Shown piece after piece: positions 1 to 8,999 of a stretch of DNA of 64,000 bases. The first letter of the stretch is position 1, and every line of letters begins with the position of its first letter. This DNA comes from an uncultured Sphingomonadales bacterium. Its GTDB lineage: Bacteria; Pseudomonadota; Alphaproteobacteria; Sphingomonadales; Sphingomonadaceae. Under the pieces are notes generated by a model. That model did not search any database. It had not been told where the DNA came from and saw only the letters and a list, made by a program, of their open reading frames with translations. The translations under genes and the position numbers were made by a program. The stretch spans positions 159,184 through 223,183 of the forward strand of contig CAILBC010000023.1 of assembly GCA_903832325.1 (NCBI GenBank). The letters run 5' to 3'.

Positions 1-1355
1 ACCAGATTGACGCGCGGGCTGAGTTGGTTTTCGCGGGCATAGGCATCGTAATAATCAAACCGCGCGCCATAATTGACCGTGACTTTGCCCGATAGCTGCC
101 ATTCGTCCTGCACATAGGCGCTAAGCATCACCGCCTGGCGCGTGCCGGCTTCGCCAATCGTGATCGGCGGCGCATCGGCCAGCCCCGCGTCATTGACCGG
201 AAACACCGTCGTCAAGGTGGAACTGGTGGTGTGGTCATGCTGGACAAAGCCGCCAAACCGCACGGTATGGCCGCCGCCCACGCGCCACGAGGCATCGCCC
301 TGCAACCCCAGGGCAAGGTCGGTCTTGTCCGCCTGTTGCGCCAGGCCGTTGAACAGCAGTTCGCCCGCGGTGTCGGGCCGATAGATCAGCGCCGACCACC
401 GCGCAAAGGCGCCGATCTGCAAGGTGAGCGGGCCATTGTCGTGCAGAAAGGCCAATTGCCCGAACCCGGTGCGTTCAACCTGGCGTTCGTTCAGCGCGTC
501 CGACGCAAAACTGGTCTGGCCATTCACCGGCACCGGCGATGTCGCCACCAGCCCGACCGGGTTCGGGATCTGGAACCACTGGTTCGAATAGCCGCCGACA
601 AAGCTGATCCGGTCGGTGTTCGACAGGATGCGGTCGAGAAAGGCAAAGCCCTGGAACTGGTCGGTGGCATCGTGCACCGCATTGCGCGACGCATTGACGT
701 TTTCGATGCCCAGCGCGTCGTGGCGATAATCGGCCGATACGAAATAGTTGGTCTGCCCGGTGGTCCCGCCATATTCGATGCTGGGTTCCACCGTGTCGTG
801 GCTGCCGCCATACAGCGAAACCTGGCCGCCATTGGCAAAGCCGTTCTTGGTGTGGATATCGATCACGCCCGCGGTGCGCAGGCCATATTGCGCCGGCAGG
901 GCGCCGGTCAGCAGGTCAAAATGGTCGATCAGCCGGGGGCTGAGCGTCTGGCCGAATACTGCAAGGCCTTCGGGCAGGATCGTGCCGTTGATGCGGTATT
1001 GCAGATTGGCATGATCATCGCGCACGTGGAACTGGCCGAAACCATCCTGCACCACGCCGGGCAATTGCAGCATGATCTGGTTGAACTGCTGGTTGTCGCC
1101 GCCGGGCAAGGCCTGGATTGCGGCATTGGTAATGCCGTAGGAATCGGCGCCCAGGCTTTTCTGCACGGCCGAGCGCGCTTCATCGAGCCGCCGCGCGGTC
1201 ACCACGATCGGCGCGTCCTTGGCCTTTTGCGCATCGTCGGCGTTCGCAGCCGCATCGGCACTGTCGGCGGCGCGCGCCGGGCAAGGCCCCGCCAGCGCGG
1301 CCAGGCAGGCCAACAGCAGGGGACCGGAAATTCGCGGGGCAACAGACATGATCAT
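1..1355 (-). CDS. TonB-dependent outer-membrane receptor, C-terminus beyond window
   Basis: This is an outer-membrane receptor that imports a ligand, probably a ferric siderophore or similar compound, using TonB energy. About 450 residues are visible and the frame is still open at base 1. A signal peptide (hydrophobic PLLLACLAALAG, ending near PARA) is followed by a TonB-box-like APIVVTA, then a plug domain with the segments LPGVVQDGFGQFHVRDDHAN and LPAQYGLRTAGVIDI, and then repeated amphipathic barrel strands. The ligand cannot be read from the sequence. The gene is divergent from a siderophore-interacting reductase, which favours iron. Two ATGs nine bases and three codons apart (1355 and 1349) could both serve as start, and neither has a clear ribosome-binding site. 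Confidence 0.9.
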   Translation of the reverse strand, partial: MIMSVAPRISGPLLLACLAALAGPCPARAADSADAAANADDAQKAKDAPIVVTARRLDEARSAVQKSLGADSYGITNAAIQALPGGDNQQFNQIMLQLPGVVQDGFGQFHVRDDHANLQYRINGTILPEGLAVFGQTLSPRLIDHFDLLTGALPAQYGLRTAGVIDIHTKNGFANGGQVSLYGGSHDTVEPSIEYGGTTGQTNYFVSADYRHDALGIENVNASRNAVHDATDQFQGFAFLDRILSNTDRISFVGGYSNQWFQIPNPVGLVATSPVPVNGQTSFASDALNERQVERTGFGQLAFLHDNGPLTLQIGAFARWSALIYRPDTAGELLFNGLAQQADKTDLALGLQGDASWRVGGGHTVRFGGFVQHDHTTSSTLTTVFPVNDAGLADAPPITIGEAGTRQAVMLSAYVQDEWQLSGKVTVNYGARFDYYDAYARENQLSPRVNL

Positions 1356-1535
1356 CCGATTGGCAAGAGGTCGCACAGTGTGGGGGGCGCGGTCAGGCGA
1401 TGGCCTGCTCCATATGTGATGTTATAGTGTACCACAAGCATCGAAACATGACCATTTCGTCAACATTTTCCACGTGATCGACACCGGGCGGCGGGTTGGG
1501 CGCCCTGTTCGCACGCAGGGTCCCGACCTTTCCAA

Positions 1536-1577
1536 GATATATCTTTTCCCTTGCGCATAGTCCCGCTACGATATATC
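1536..1577. promoter_or_regulatory. Two GATATATC palindromes in the receptor/reductase divergent intergenic region
   Basis: The self-complementary octamer GATATATC occurs at 1536-1543 and again at 1570-1577, 34 bases apart, inside the 268-base gap between the two divergent genes. The first copy extends to the 10-base palindrome AGATATATCT. The second overlaps a possible -10 element for the rightward gene (TTGCGC at 1551 as a weak -35). Paired palindromes placed like this fit a dimeric repressor. A PadR-type regulator such as NfeR/YqjI, which controls a homologous reductase in E. coli, is one candidate, but no such regulator gene lies in the window. The rest of the gap shows nothing else I can name. 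Confidence 0.5.
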
Positions 1578-1623
1578 TCAGACACACATAAAACGATCAT
1601 GCTGTTGCATCCAAGGATCCCCG

Positions 1624-2376
1624 ATGTCCCGCCACCAGATCACCCGCCTGCGCCATGAAACCCGCCGCCGCACGCTGCGCGTTGCTGCGATCGAGCATCT
1701 GGGCGCCCACATGCGGCGCATGGTGTTTACCGCACCTGAACTTCACGATTTCGTCAGCGCCGGGTTTGACGATCATATCAAACTGTTTTTCCCCGGCGAA
1801 GACGGCACCACGGTGATGCGCGATTTCACCCCGCGCCGGTTCGACCCTGCCGCGCAAAGCCTGACGATCGATTTCGCGCTCCACGATGCAGGGCCCGCCA
1901 CGCAATGGGCCGCCGCCGCGCGCGTGGGCGACAGGCTGGATATCGGCGGCCCGCGCGGTTCGGCGGTAATCCCGGATGATTTCGACTGGTACCTGCTGAT
2001 CGGCGATGAAAGCGCGCTGCCCGCGATCGGCCGCCGGGTGGAGGAATTGCGCCCCGCGGTGCCGGTGATCACGCTGGCGCTGGTAGAAACGGCGGGTGAC
2101 GAACAGCGCTTTGTCACCGCGGCGCAGTGGCAGGGCCACTGGGTTTACCGCAGCGAAAACCGCGGTGATGATGCCGGCGTGTTGATCGCCGCACTGGGTG
2201 CAATTGCGCTGCCGGCGGGTGAAGGCTTTGTGTGGATCGCCGCCGAATCGACCGTGGCGCGGGCGCTGCGCGCGCATGTGATCGACACGATCGGCCACCC
2301 GCGCGAATGGACCAAGGCGGCCGGATACTGGACCATGGGCCTGGCCGACGCGGCGGACAAATCGATCGACGGGTGA
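1624..2376 (+). CDS. Siderophore-interacting protein (FAD-dependent ferric-siderophore reductase)
   Basis: A cytoplasmic flavoprotein of the SIP/ViuB family that uses NAD(P)H to reduce imported ferric siderophores and release iron. The 250-residue length is typical. An N-terminal FAD-binding barrel contains MRDFTPRRFD (the R-x-F-T flavin motif). The C-terminal half is the Rossmann-like SIP domain, with the family ending WTKAAGYWTMG. The ATG is preceded by AAGGAT at good spacing. It is divergent from a TonB receptor and shares the palindrome-bearing intergenic region, so coordinated iron-dependent or metal-dependent control is likely by inference. Substrate specificity is unknown. Confidence 0.9.
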   Translation: MSRHQITRLRHETRRRTLRVAAIEHLGAHMRRMVFTAPELHDFVSAGFDDHIKLFFPGEDGTTVMRDFTPRRFDPAAQSLTIDFALHDAGPATQWAAAARVGDRLDIGGPRGSAVIPDDFDWYLLIGDESALPAIGRRVEELRPAVPVITLALVETAGDEQRFVTAAQWQGHWVYRSENRGDDAGVLIAALGAIALPAGEGFVWIAAESTVARALRAHVIDTIGHPREWTKAAGYWTMGLADAADKSIDG

Positions 2377-2457
2377 TCACGGCCATGCAGAACACTTGCC
2401 CGGGCCGCATTGGCTGCTAGGTCTGCACCCGAAAACAAGCAGATACGGGCAGACGCG

Positions 2458-4233
2458 ATGAGAATGACCTGGCTAAACGGGACTGGGCGAAACGGATGGT
2501 GCAGCACACTGGCAGCCGGCGCACTGTTGCTGGCGCAGCAGGCAGAGGCGGCATCGCGCGTGCCGGTGGCGGCAGAGCACGGCATGGTGGTCACCGCGCA
2601 CCGGCTGGCGACGCAGGCCGGGCTCGATGTGCTGCGCCAGGGGGGCAATGCGGTCGATGCCGCCATCGCGGTGGGCTATGCGCTGGCAGTGACTTTTCCC
2701 GAGGCGGGCAATCTGGGCGGCGGCGGCTTCATGACCGTGCGGCTGGCCGATGGCACCACGCATTTCCTCGATTTTCGCGAAACTGCGCCCGGCGCGGCGC
2801 GGCCCGGCATGTATCTGGATGGCAAAGGCCAGGTGATCCCCGGCCTGTCGGCGCGCGGCTGGCTGGCATCGGGCATTCCCGGCACCGTTGCGGGCATGGA
2901 ATATGCGCGCGTGCATTGGGGCACGCGCCCGCGCGCGGCGCTGATGGAGCCGGCAATCCACCTGGCCGGCGATGGCTTCGTGCTCGATCGCGGCGATGCC
3001 GAAATGCTCGCCGAAGCTGCCGACGAACTGGGCAAGGACCCGGCCAGCGCAGCGATTTTCCTCAACGCGGGCAAGCCGTGGAAAGCCGGCGAGCGGCTGG
3101 TTCAGGGCGACCTTGCCCGTTCGCTGCGCCTGATTGCCGATCAGGGTGCCGATGCGGTCTACAAGGGCCCGATCGGCGCGGCGATGGTCGCCGGCAGCGC
3201 GCATGGCGGCGGCATTCTGGCAAAGGCCGATTTCGCACACTATGCCGTGCGCGACATGAAGCCGCTGGAATGCGATTATCGCGGATACCACGTGATTGCC
3301 GCGCCGCCGCCCAGTTCGGGCGGGGTGGTGATCTGCGAAACGCTTGGCATCCTGTCGGGCTATCCCATGGCGCAATGGGGCTGGCATTCGGCCGATGGCA
3401 CGCATGTGCTGATCGAGGCGCTGCGCCGCGCCTATCACGATCGCAATGTGCTGCTGGGTGATCCCGATTTCGTCAAAGTGGATACGGCGCGGCTGGTTTC
3501 ACCGGCCTATGCCGCCACCCTGCGCGCGGGCATCACCATGGACAGGGCGACGCCCTCGCTCTCGCTGGGTGGCGTAACCGCGAGCCCCGAAGGCCAGAAC
3601 ACCACGCATTTTTCCATCGTCGATGCTGCCGGCAATGCCGTGGCGGTAACGTATACATTGAACGACTGGTTTGGCGCGCATGTCACCGCGCCGGGCACGG
3701 GCATCCTGATGAATGACGAAATGGACGATTTTTCGGCCAAGCCCGGCGCATCAAACATGTATGGCCTGGTCGAATCCGCCAACAACGCGATTGCGCCGGG
3801 CAAGCGCCCGCTTTCCTCGATGAGCCCGACCCTGGTCACCCGCAATGGTGAACTGGCGCTGGTGATCGGCACGCCGGGGGGCAGCCGCATCCCGACCGGG
3901 GTGCTGCAGGTCATGCTCAATCTGATCGACCACGGCATGACGCTGACCGAGGCGATCGAGGCGCCGCGCATCCACCAGCAATGGCTGCCCGATCAGACCT
4001 GGTACGAACGGTTTGCGCTGTCGCCCGACACCATGGCGATCCTGGCCGCGCGCGGGCAGAAACTGGTCGAACGGCGCCATGGCAACCATAACGCCGCAAT
4101 TGTCGTGGGCGGGCCGCGCATTGCCGGCGCAACCCCGCCGCCAGCCGATGACGAAGGCGTGGACATCCCCCCGGCGCGGCTGTTCGGCGCGATCGATCCG
4201 CGCCTGCCGATGGGTTCGGCAGAGGGGTATTGA
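2458..4233 (+). CDS. ggt: Gamma-glutamyltransferase (glutathione hydrolase) proenzyme
   Basis: A periplasmic N-terminal-nucleophile hydrolase of 591 residues that cleaves the gamma-glutamyl bond of glutathione and transfers it to water or amino acids. The precursor cuts itself into two subunits. A signal peptide is visible (TLAAGALLLAQQAEAAS). The autocleavage site is N-TTH-FS near residue 382, where the first Thr becomes the N-terminal nucleophile of the small subunit. Further family motifs are GGGGFMTVR near the start and SSMSPTLV and GTPGGSRIPTGVLQV in the small subunit. The ATG at 2458 gives a proper signal peptide. An in-frame TTG at 2410 would add an unneeded leader. Confidence 0.95.
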   Translation: MRMTWLNGTGRNGWCSTLAAGALLLAQQAEAASRVPVAAEHGMVVTAHRLATQAGLDVLRQGGNAVDAAIAVGYALAVTFPEAGNLGGGGFMTVRLADGTTHFLDFRETAPGAARPGMYLDGKGQVIPGLSARGWLASGIPGTVAGMEYARVHWGTRPRAALMEPAIHLAGDGFVLDRGDAEMLAEAADELGKDPASAAIFLNAGKPWKAGERLVQGDLARSLRLIADQGADAVYKGPIGAAMVAGSAHGGGILAKADFAHYAVRDMKPLECDYRGYHVIAAPPPSSGGVVICETLGILSGYPMAQWGWHSADGTHVLIEALRRAYHDRNVLLGDPDFVKVDTARLVSPAYAATLRAGITMDRATPSLSLGGVTASPEGQNTTHFSIVDAAGNAVAVTYTLNDWFGAHVTAPGTGILMNDEMDDFSAKPGASNMYGLVESANNAIAPGKRPLSSMSPTLVTRNGELALVIGTPGGSRIPTGVLQVMLNLIDHGMTLTEAIEAPRIHQQWLPDQTWYERFALSPDTMAILAARGQKLVERRHGNHNAAIVVGGPRIAGATPPPADDEGVDIPPARLFGAIDPRLPMGSAEGY

Positions 4234-4323
4234 GCGGGGCACCGGGGCAGCGGGGCGCAGGCGGGAAGCCTTGCGCATCCTGCCCCATGGCGTCCGGCGC
4301 ATGAACCGGCTAAGCTGACGCCC

Positions 4324-5526
4324 ATGGCGATGTTGCCGCTTCGACCGACGCCGTTTTTCGGCAACAAGAACCGCGCGTTCTGGCGCCTGCAGTTTCTCGG
4401 CTGGGGTGGCGCGCTGTTGCTGCGCGCGATGTCGAGCCTGGCCAATGCGGTGCCGCTGTCATTCCTGGTGATCGTGATCATTGCCACGATCACCGGATTT
4501 TCGCTCTCGCTGATCCTGTCGGTGATCTATCGCGCGCTGATCAATCGCCGCGCGCTGGTCACCTGGGGGGTGACGGCGGTGGTGCTGGCGATTGCGGTGG
4601 GGCTTTATGCCTTTATCGATTCGTGGGTGGTCAGCCTGTACCGCACCAATGCCGAATCGAGCTTTGCCCAGCTGTTTCTGGGGGTGTTCTATCTTGATCT
4701 GACACTGCTCGGCGCGTGGTCGGCGCTGTATTACGCGATCAATTTCTATATCCAGGTGGAAGAACAGAACGATCAGCTGCTGCAGCTGGAAAACCAGGCG
4801 ACCAGCGCGCAGCTGGCCATGCTGCGCTATCAGCTCAATCCGCATTTCCTGTTCAACACGCTCAATTCGATTTCCACGCTGGTGCTGCTGAAACAGACCG
4901 AACCGGCCAATGCCATGCTGTCGCGGCTGTCGGCATTCCTGCGCTATACCCTGATCAACGAGCCGACCGCGCGCGTGACCGTGGCGCAGGAAATCGAAAC
5001 GCTGAAGCTCTATCTCGATATCGAGCGGATGCGGTTTGAAGAACGGCTGCGCACCCGGTTCGATATCGAACCCGAAGCGTGCGACGCGCTGATGCCTTCG
5101 CTGCTGCTGCAGCCGCTGGTGGAAAATGCGATCAAATATGCCGTCAGCCCGCTGGAAGAAGGTGCCGAGATCACCATCCATGCCGATGTGATCGGCACTG
5201 TGCTGCGCATCGTGATTTCCGATACCGGCCCGGGCCTGCCACCCGGGATTGATCCGGCCGACCTGTTCGGCGCCAATTTCGATGCCAATCCGTCGTTCCC
5301 GCGCGCGCCGGGGGCGGTTTCCACCGGCGTGGGCCTTGCCAATATCCGCGATCGGCTGGGCCAGGCTTATGGCGAAAGCCAGCGGTTCGACATCATGACC
5401 GGCCCCGAAGGCGGGGCGGTGGTCACGATCGAGCTGCCGTTCGAAGCGCGCCCCGCGGTTCAGCCCGCATCCGCACCCGCTCCACGATCCGTTCAGCAAC
5501 CGCTAAACCCGGCCGTCGCAGGCTAG
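4324..5526 (+). CDS. LytS/AlgZ-type membrane sensor histidine kinase
   Basis: A 400-residue sensor kinase with roughly four hydrophobic segments in residues 25-150, then a His_kinase domain in which NPHFLFNTLN holds the phospho-accepting His174. An HATPase module follows, with N-box LLLQPLVENAIKYA and G-boxes DTGPGLPP and GVGLANIRDRL. The proline- and alanine-rich tail after about residue 375 is variable. It is the partner of the LytTR response regulator 30 bases downstream. The signal is unknown, and there is no recognisable extracytoplasmic sensing domain beyond the membrane segments. The gene is likely cotranscribed with its regulator. Confidence 0.92.
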   Translation: MAMLPLRPTPFFGNKNRAFWRLQFLGWGGALLLRAMSSLANAVPLSFLVIVIIATITGFSLSLILSVIYRALINRRALVTWGVTAVVLAIAVGLYAFIDSWVVSLYRTNAESSFAQLFLGVFYLDLTLLGAWSALYYAINFYIQVEEQNDQLLQLENQATSAQLAMLRYQLNPHFLFNTLNSISTLVLLKQTEPANAMLSRLSAFLRYTLINEPTARVTVAQEIETLKLYLDIERMRFEERLRTRFDIEPEACDALMPSLLLQPLVENAIKYAVSPLEEGAEITIHADVIGTVLRIVISDTGPGLPPGIDPADLFGANFDANPSFPRAPGAVSTGVGLANIRDRLGQAYGESQRFDIMTGPEGGAVVTIELPFEARPAVQPASAPAPRSVQQPLNPAVAG

Positions 5527-5556
5527 GTCGCCCTACCTTCTGCACAAGGAACCGCC

Positions 5557-6354
5557 ATGACCATCCGCACGATCCTTGTCGACGATGAAAAACTGGCCAT
5601 CCAGGGCCTGCAACTGCGCCTGGCCGCCTTTCCCGATGTCGAAATCATCGACACATGCGCCAATGGGCGCGAAGCGATCCGCAAGATCAAGACCGAAAAA
5701 CCCGATCTGGTGTTCCTCGATATCCAGATGCCCGGCTTTGACGGGTTCAGCGTGGTGAAAGGGGTGATGGAAATCGACCCGCCGCTGTTCGTGTTCGTGA
5801 CGGCCTATTCCGAACACGCGCTGAAAGCGTTTGAGGCCAATGCGGTCGATTACCTGCTGAAACCGGTCGATCAGGACCGGCTGGCCGATGCGCTGGACCG
5901 CGCACGCACCCGCCTCGCTGAAAAGCGCGGGCTGGAAGAAGTCGAAAAGCTGAAAACCGTGCTGGCCGAAGTTGCCCCCGGCGCGATGCCCGATATGGAT
6001 GAGGATAGCGAACCGGCCGCCGGCCGCTTTGAAAAGCTGATCAACATCAAGGATCGCGGCCAGATATTCCGCGTCGATGTCGATTCGATCGAACGCATCG
6101 AGGCGGCGGGCGATTACATGTGCATCTATACCGGCGACAATTCGCTGATCCTGCGCGAAACGATGAAAGACCTTGAACGCCGGCTGGACCCGCGCGTGTT
6201 CCAGCGCGTCCACCGGTCAAAAATCGTCAATCTCGATCTGGTCCGGCAGGTGCGCCCCCACACCAACGGCGAATGCTTTCTGGTGCTGCAATCGGGCGCC
6301 GAAGTGAAAGTCAGCCGGTCCTACCGCGATGTGGTGGCGCGCTTCGTGCATTGA
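5557..6354 (+). CDS. LytTR-family response regulator
   Basis: A DNA-binding response regulator of 265 residues. The receiver domain (residues 1-120) has the acidic pair DDE at the N-terminus, phospho-acceptor Asp55 in LVFLDIQMPGFDG, and the conserved K of YLLKPVD. After an acidic linker comes a LytTR domain (about residues 165-262) with HRSKIVNLD and VKVSRSYR. An AAGGA ribosome-binding site lies 8 bases before the ATG. It is paired with the upstream sensor kinase, AlgZ/AlgR style. Targets are not visible in the window. Confidence 0.93.
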   Translation: MTIRTILVDDEKLAIQGLQLRLAAFPDVEIIDTCANGREAIRKIKTEKPDLVFLDIQMPGFDGFSVVKGVMEIDPPLFVFVTAYSEHALKAFEANAVDYLLKPVDQDRLADALDRARTRLAEKRGLEEVEKLKTVLAEVAPGAMPDMDEDSEPAAGRFEKLINIKDRGQIFRVDVDSIERIEAAGDYMCIYTGDNSLILRETMKDLERRLDPRVFQRVHRSKIVNLDLVRQVRPHTNGECFLVLQSGAEVKVSRSYRDVVARFVH

Positions 6355-6377
6355 GGCCATTGCGCCCTGTTTTGATC

Positions 6378-6397
6378 ATTCCCGCGCAGGCGGGAAT
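6378..6397. repeat. Small palindromic repeat ATTCCCGC-N4-GCGGGAAT
   Basis: A perfect 8-bp inverted repeat with a 4-base loop sits between the response-regulator stop and nadC. It looks like one of the short palindromic families dispersed through sphingomonad genomes. As RNA it would form a strong hairpin and may limit read-through, although no T-run follows. Confidence 0.6.
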
Positions 6398-6456
6398 CCA
6401 GTAGCCGGGGCGGGATGCGCACGGCGCCTGCGCCTGATAATTCGTACGAGGAAACC

Positions 6457-7344
6457 ATGGCGACGGTTGAAGACAAGCACCGTGACACATTCACCCTGCC
6501 AGGTTTTGACCTGCACACCTTTGTCGCGCGCACGCTGGCCGAGGATCTGGGCGAGGGGCTGCCGGGCGGCGGGCGCGATGTGACCAGTGACAGCGTGATT
6601 CCCGCAGACGCCCGCTTTGCCGGGGTGATGGACAGCCGCGATGCGGTCAGCGTGTGCGGGCTGCCGATTGCCGCCGCGTTCTTTCGCGCGCTCGATCCGG
6701 CCGTGGAGATCGAAATGCTGGTGGATGAAGGCGCGCACGTTGCGCCGGGCACCGCGCTGATGCGCCTGGCCGGATCGGCACGCGCGCTGCTGACCGCCGA
6801 ACGCAGCGCGCTGAACACCGTGCAGCATCTGACCGGGATCGCCACGCTGACCCGCAGCTATGTCGATGCGATGGGCGATAGGCGCGCGCGGCTGCTCGAT
6901 ACGCGAAAGACCATTCCGGGCCTGCGCGTGCTGGAAAAATACGCGGTGCGCACCGGCGGCGGGCATAACCACCGCATGGGCCTGTATGATGCGGCAATGA
7001 TCAAGGACAACCACGTGGCCGTGGCGGGCGGCGTGGCCGAGGCGGTGCGCCGCGCACTGGCCGCCGGCGTGCGCGAGGTGATCTGCGAAGTCGATGCGAT
7101 CGACCAGATCGAACCCGCGCTGGCCGCGGGCGCCACGCGCCTGCTGCTTGACAACATGGGGCCGCCGATGCTGCGCGCCGCGCTGGCGCTGGTGGCGGGG
7201 CGCGTGCCGTGCGAAGCCTCGGGCGGGGTGCGGCTGGATACGATCGCCGCGATTGCTGCCACCGGGGTCGATTACATTTCGGTCGGCCGCCTGACGCAAA
7301 GCGCGCCTGCGGCCGATATCGGGCTGGATTTCACGCCATTATGA
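6457..7344 (+). CDS. nadC: Nicotinate-nucleotide pyrophosphorylase (carboxylating)
   Basis: Quinolinate phosphoribosyltransferase, which converts quinolinate and PRPP to nicotinate mononucleotide, CO2 and pyrophosphate in de novo NAD synthesis. The 295-residue length is normal. Family motifs include ERSALNTVQHLTGIAT, DTRKTIPGLRVLEKYAV, GGGHNHRMGLYDAAMIKDNH and the C-terminal ASGGVRLDTI, which bind quinolinate and PRPP. The ATG at 6457 has an AGGA six bases upstream and is preferred over an in-frame ATG at 6415. Its stop overlaps the start of the RNase gene by four bases. Confidence 0.96.
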   Translation: MATVEDKHRDTFTLPGFDLHTFVARTLAEDLGEGLPGGGRDVTSDSVIPADARFAGVMDSRDAVSVCGLPIAAAFFRALDPAVEIEMLVDEGAHVAPGTALMRLAGSARALLTAERSALNTVQHLTGIATLTRSYVDAMGDRRARLLDTRKTIPGLRVLEKYAVRTGGGHNHRMGLYDAAMIKDNHVAVAGGVAEAVRRALAAGVREVICEVDAIDQIEPALAAGATRLLLDNMGPPMLRAALALVAGRVPCEASGGVRLDTIAAIAATGVDYISVGRLTQSAPAADIGLDFTPL

Positions 7345-8096
7345 TCGCGTGGCCGATCCTGCGCGCCCTTCCCCTGTTCGCGCTCGCGCTGGGCTTTGCG
7401 CCCGCCGCAATCGCGCAAACCGCCGCCTGCACCCTGCCCGAACGCGCGCCCGCGCCGCCGCCCGCTGTGCCCGATGGCCCGGTGCGCGTGCTGCCGATCG
7501 CCAGCTACACCCTGGCGATCACCTGGGCGCCCGAATTCTGCGCCACGCACGGTGCCGATCCGGCTGCGGCGGCCGAATGCAGCGGCGCGGCGGCCCGTTT
7601 CGGCTTTGCGCTGCATGGCCTGTGGCCCGATGCCGCGCCCGAAAACGGCAAGGCGACCTGGCCGCAATGGTGCCCGGCAAAGCCGCCGGCCACCGCGCAA
7701 GTGCCCGCCGCCGTGGTGCGTTCGATGCTGTGCACCACGCCTTCGCCCAGCCTGATTGCACACGAATGGGCCAAGCACGGCACTTGCATGGCGGCCAGCC
7801 CGCAGCTCTATTTTGCGCAAAGCCGCGCGCTGTTCAACGCGCTGCACTTTCCCGACATGGCGGCGCTGGCACGGCGCACGGACCTGACCGCGGGCGATTT
7901 GCGCCGTGCCTTTGCCAGCGCCAATCCACGCTATCCGCTGACCGCGATCGGCCTGATGCTGCGCAATGGCGCCACGCTGCAGGAAGTGCATCTGTGCCAC
8001 GATCGCCGGCTGCGTCCGGCCCCTTGTGCCCTGCCCGACGTGGCGGACGCGGCGCCGCTGCGGATTACGCTGCTTCCGCGCTCAGCCAGTCGATGA
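7341..8096 (+). CDS. Secreted ribonuclease T2 family protein
   Basis: A 251-residue extracytoplasmic endoribonuclease of the RNase I/T2 family. It has a signal peptide (PLFALALGFAPAAIAQ) and both catalytic segments, CAS I as FALHGLWP and CAS II as HEWAKHGTC, supplying the active-site histidines and glutamate. Several paired cysteines fit a secreted fold. The ATG lies in the ATGA overlap with nadC, so the two are cotranscribed. The last 32 bases overlap the convergent LysR gene. Confidence 0.9.
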   Translation: MIAWPILRALPLFALALGFAPAAIAQTAACTLPERAPAPPPAVPDGPVRVLPIASYTLAITWAPEFCATHGADPAAAAECSGAAARFGFALHGLWPDAAPENGKATWPQWCPAKPPATAQVPAAVVRSMLCTTPSPSLIAHEWAKHGTCMAASPQLYFAQSRALFNALHFPDMAALARRTDLTAGDLRRAFASANPRYPLTAIGLMLRNGATLQEVHLCHDRRLRPAPCALPDVADAAPLRITLLPRSASR

Positions 8097-8970
8097 ACAG
8101 CCGCACCGGCAGCTTGTCCTTCATCGTCTGCCGGCAGATCAACCCCCAGGCCCCGGGGCAGACCACGCTGTGGTCCACCGGGCGCACCAGCCGGCCCGCG
8201 GCAAGATCGGCCTCGGCAAAAGGCCCGTTGACCAGTGCCACACCGCGCCCCGCCAACGCCATTTCCAGCGCCACGGCCAGGGTATCGACCATCAGGTAGG
8301 GCACTTTGGGTTCGAACACGACCCCGGTGCCGGCAAACCATTCGGCCCAGTTGCTTGCTTCGGTATAGTTCGCCACCAGCGGCTGCTGCATCAGCGCCGC
8401 GGCATCGAGATGCCCGCCCGCGCGATCGAGAAAGGCCGGCGAACAGACCGGTTGCAGCGTGTAATCGAACAGCGGCACCCAGTGATAGCGATCCGGATCG
8501 GGCGCGGTGGCACAATAGACCAGCCCGACGTCGGCATGCGCCTCGTCAAAGGTCCAATCGACCGCGCAAGTGGTCAGCGACAGCTTGATATCGGGATTGT
8601 CGCCCAGAAACTGCGGCACGCGCGGCGCCAGCCAGCGGATCGAGGCGGTAACATAAGTCTGCACGCGCAGCGGCGTATCGAGCGCATGGCGGCGCACCGC
8701 CTCCACCCCGTCGATCAGCGATTCGAACGCCGCGCGCACATAGGGGTAGAACACGCGGCCTTCTTCGGTCGAAACGATATGGCGGCCATCCTGGGCAAAC
8801 AGCTGCACGCCCAGCGCTTGTTCGATGATCTGAAGCTGGTGGTTGATCGCCGGCGGGGTCAGGCACAGTTCGCCGGCCGCATCGCGGATGCTCTGGTGGC
8901 GGGTGGCCGCCTCGAATCCCCGCAGCGCCTTCAGCGGCGGCAGGTCGCGCAAATTGAACCGCGAACGCAT
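8065..8970 (-). CDS. LysR-family transcriptional regulator, GcvA-like
   Basis: A 301-residue LysR regulator. The N-terminal winged helix-turn-helix (residues 8-65; AATRHQSIRDAAGELCLTPPAINHQL) is followed by a substrate-binding effector domain. The wording PPLKALRGFEAATRH and the general organisation match the GcvA subgroup. The ATG at 8970 is chosen because GGGAG precedes it at good spacing. An in-frame GTG at 9000 would lack one. The gene follows the GMC oxidoreductase and enolase-superfamily genes on the same strand, so it probably controls their operon. The inducer is unknown. Confidence 0.88.
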   Translation of the reverse strand: MRSRFNLRDLPPLKALRGFEAATRHQSIRDAAGELCLTPPAINHQLQIIEQALGVQLFAQDGRHIVSTEEGRVFYPYVRAAFESLIDGVEAVRRHALDTPLRVQTYVTASIRWLAPRVPQFLGDNPDIKLSLTTCAVDWTFDEAHADVGLVYCATAPDPDRYHWVPLFDYTLQPVCSPAFLDRAGGHLDAAALMQQPLVANYTEASNWAEWFAGTGVVFEPKVPYLMVDTLAVALEMALAGRGVALVNGPFAEADLAAGRLVRPVDHSVVCPGAWGLICRQTMKDKLPVRLFIDWLSAEAA

Positions 8971-8999
8971 CGTTACTCCCAGGGCCCCGGTAAAACGCA

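Noticed and set aside
231..1427. A 398-codon plus-strand frame at the left end
   Set aside because: It is antisense to the TonB receptor, whose signal peptide, TonB box and barrel strands are readable.
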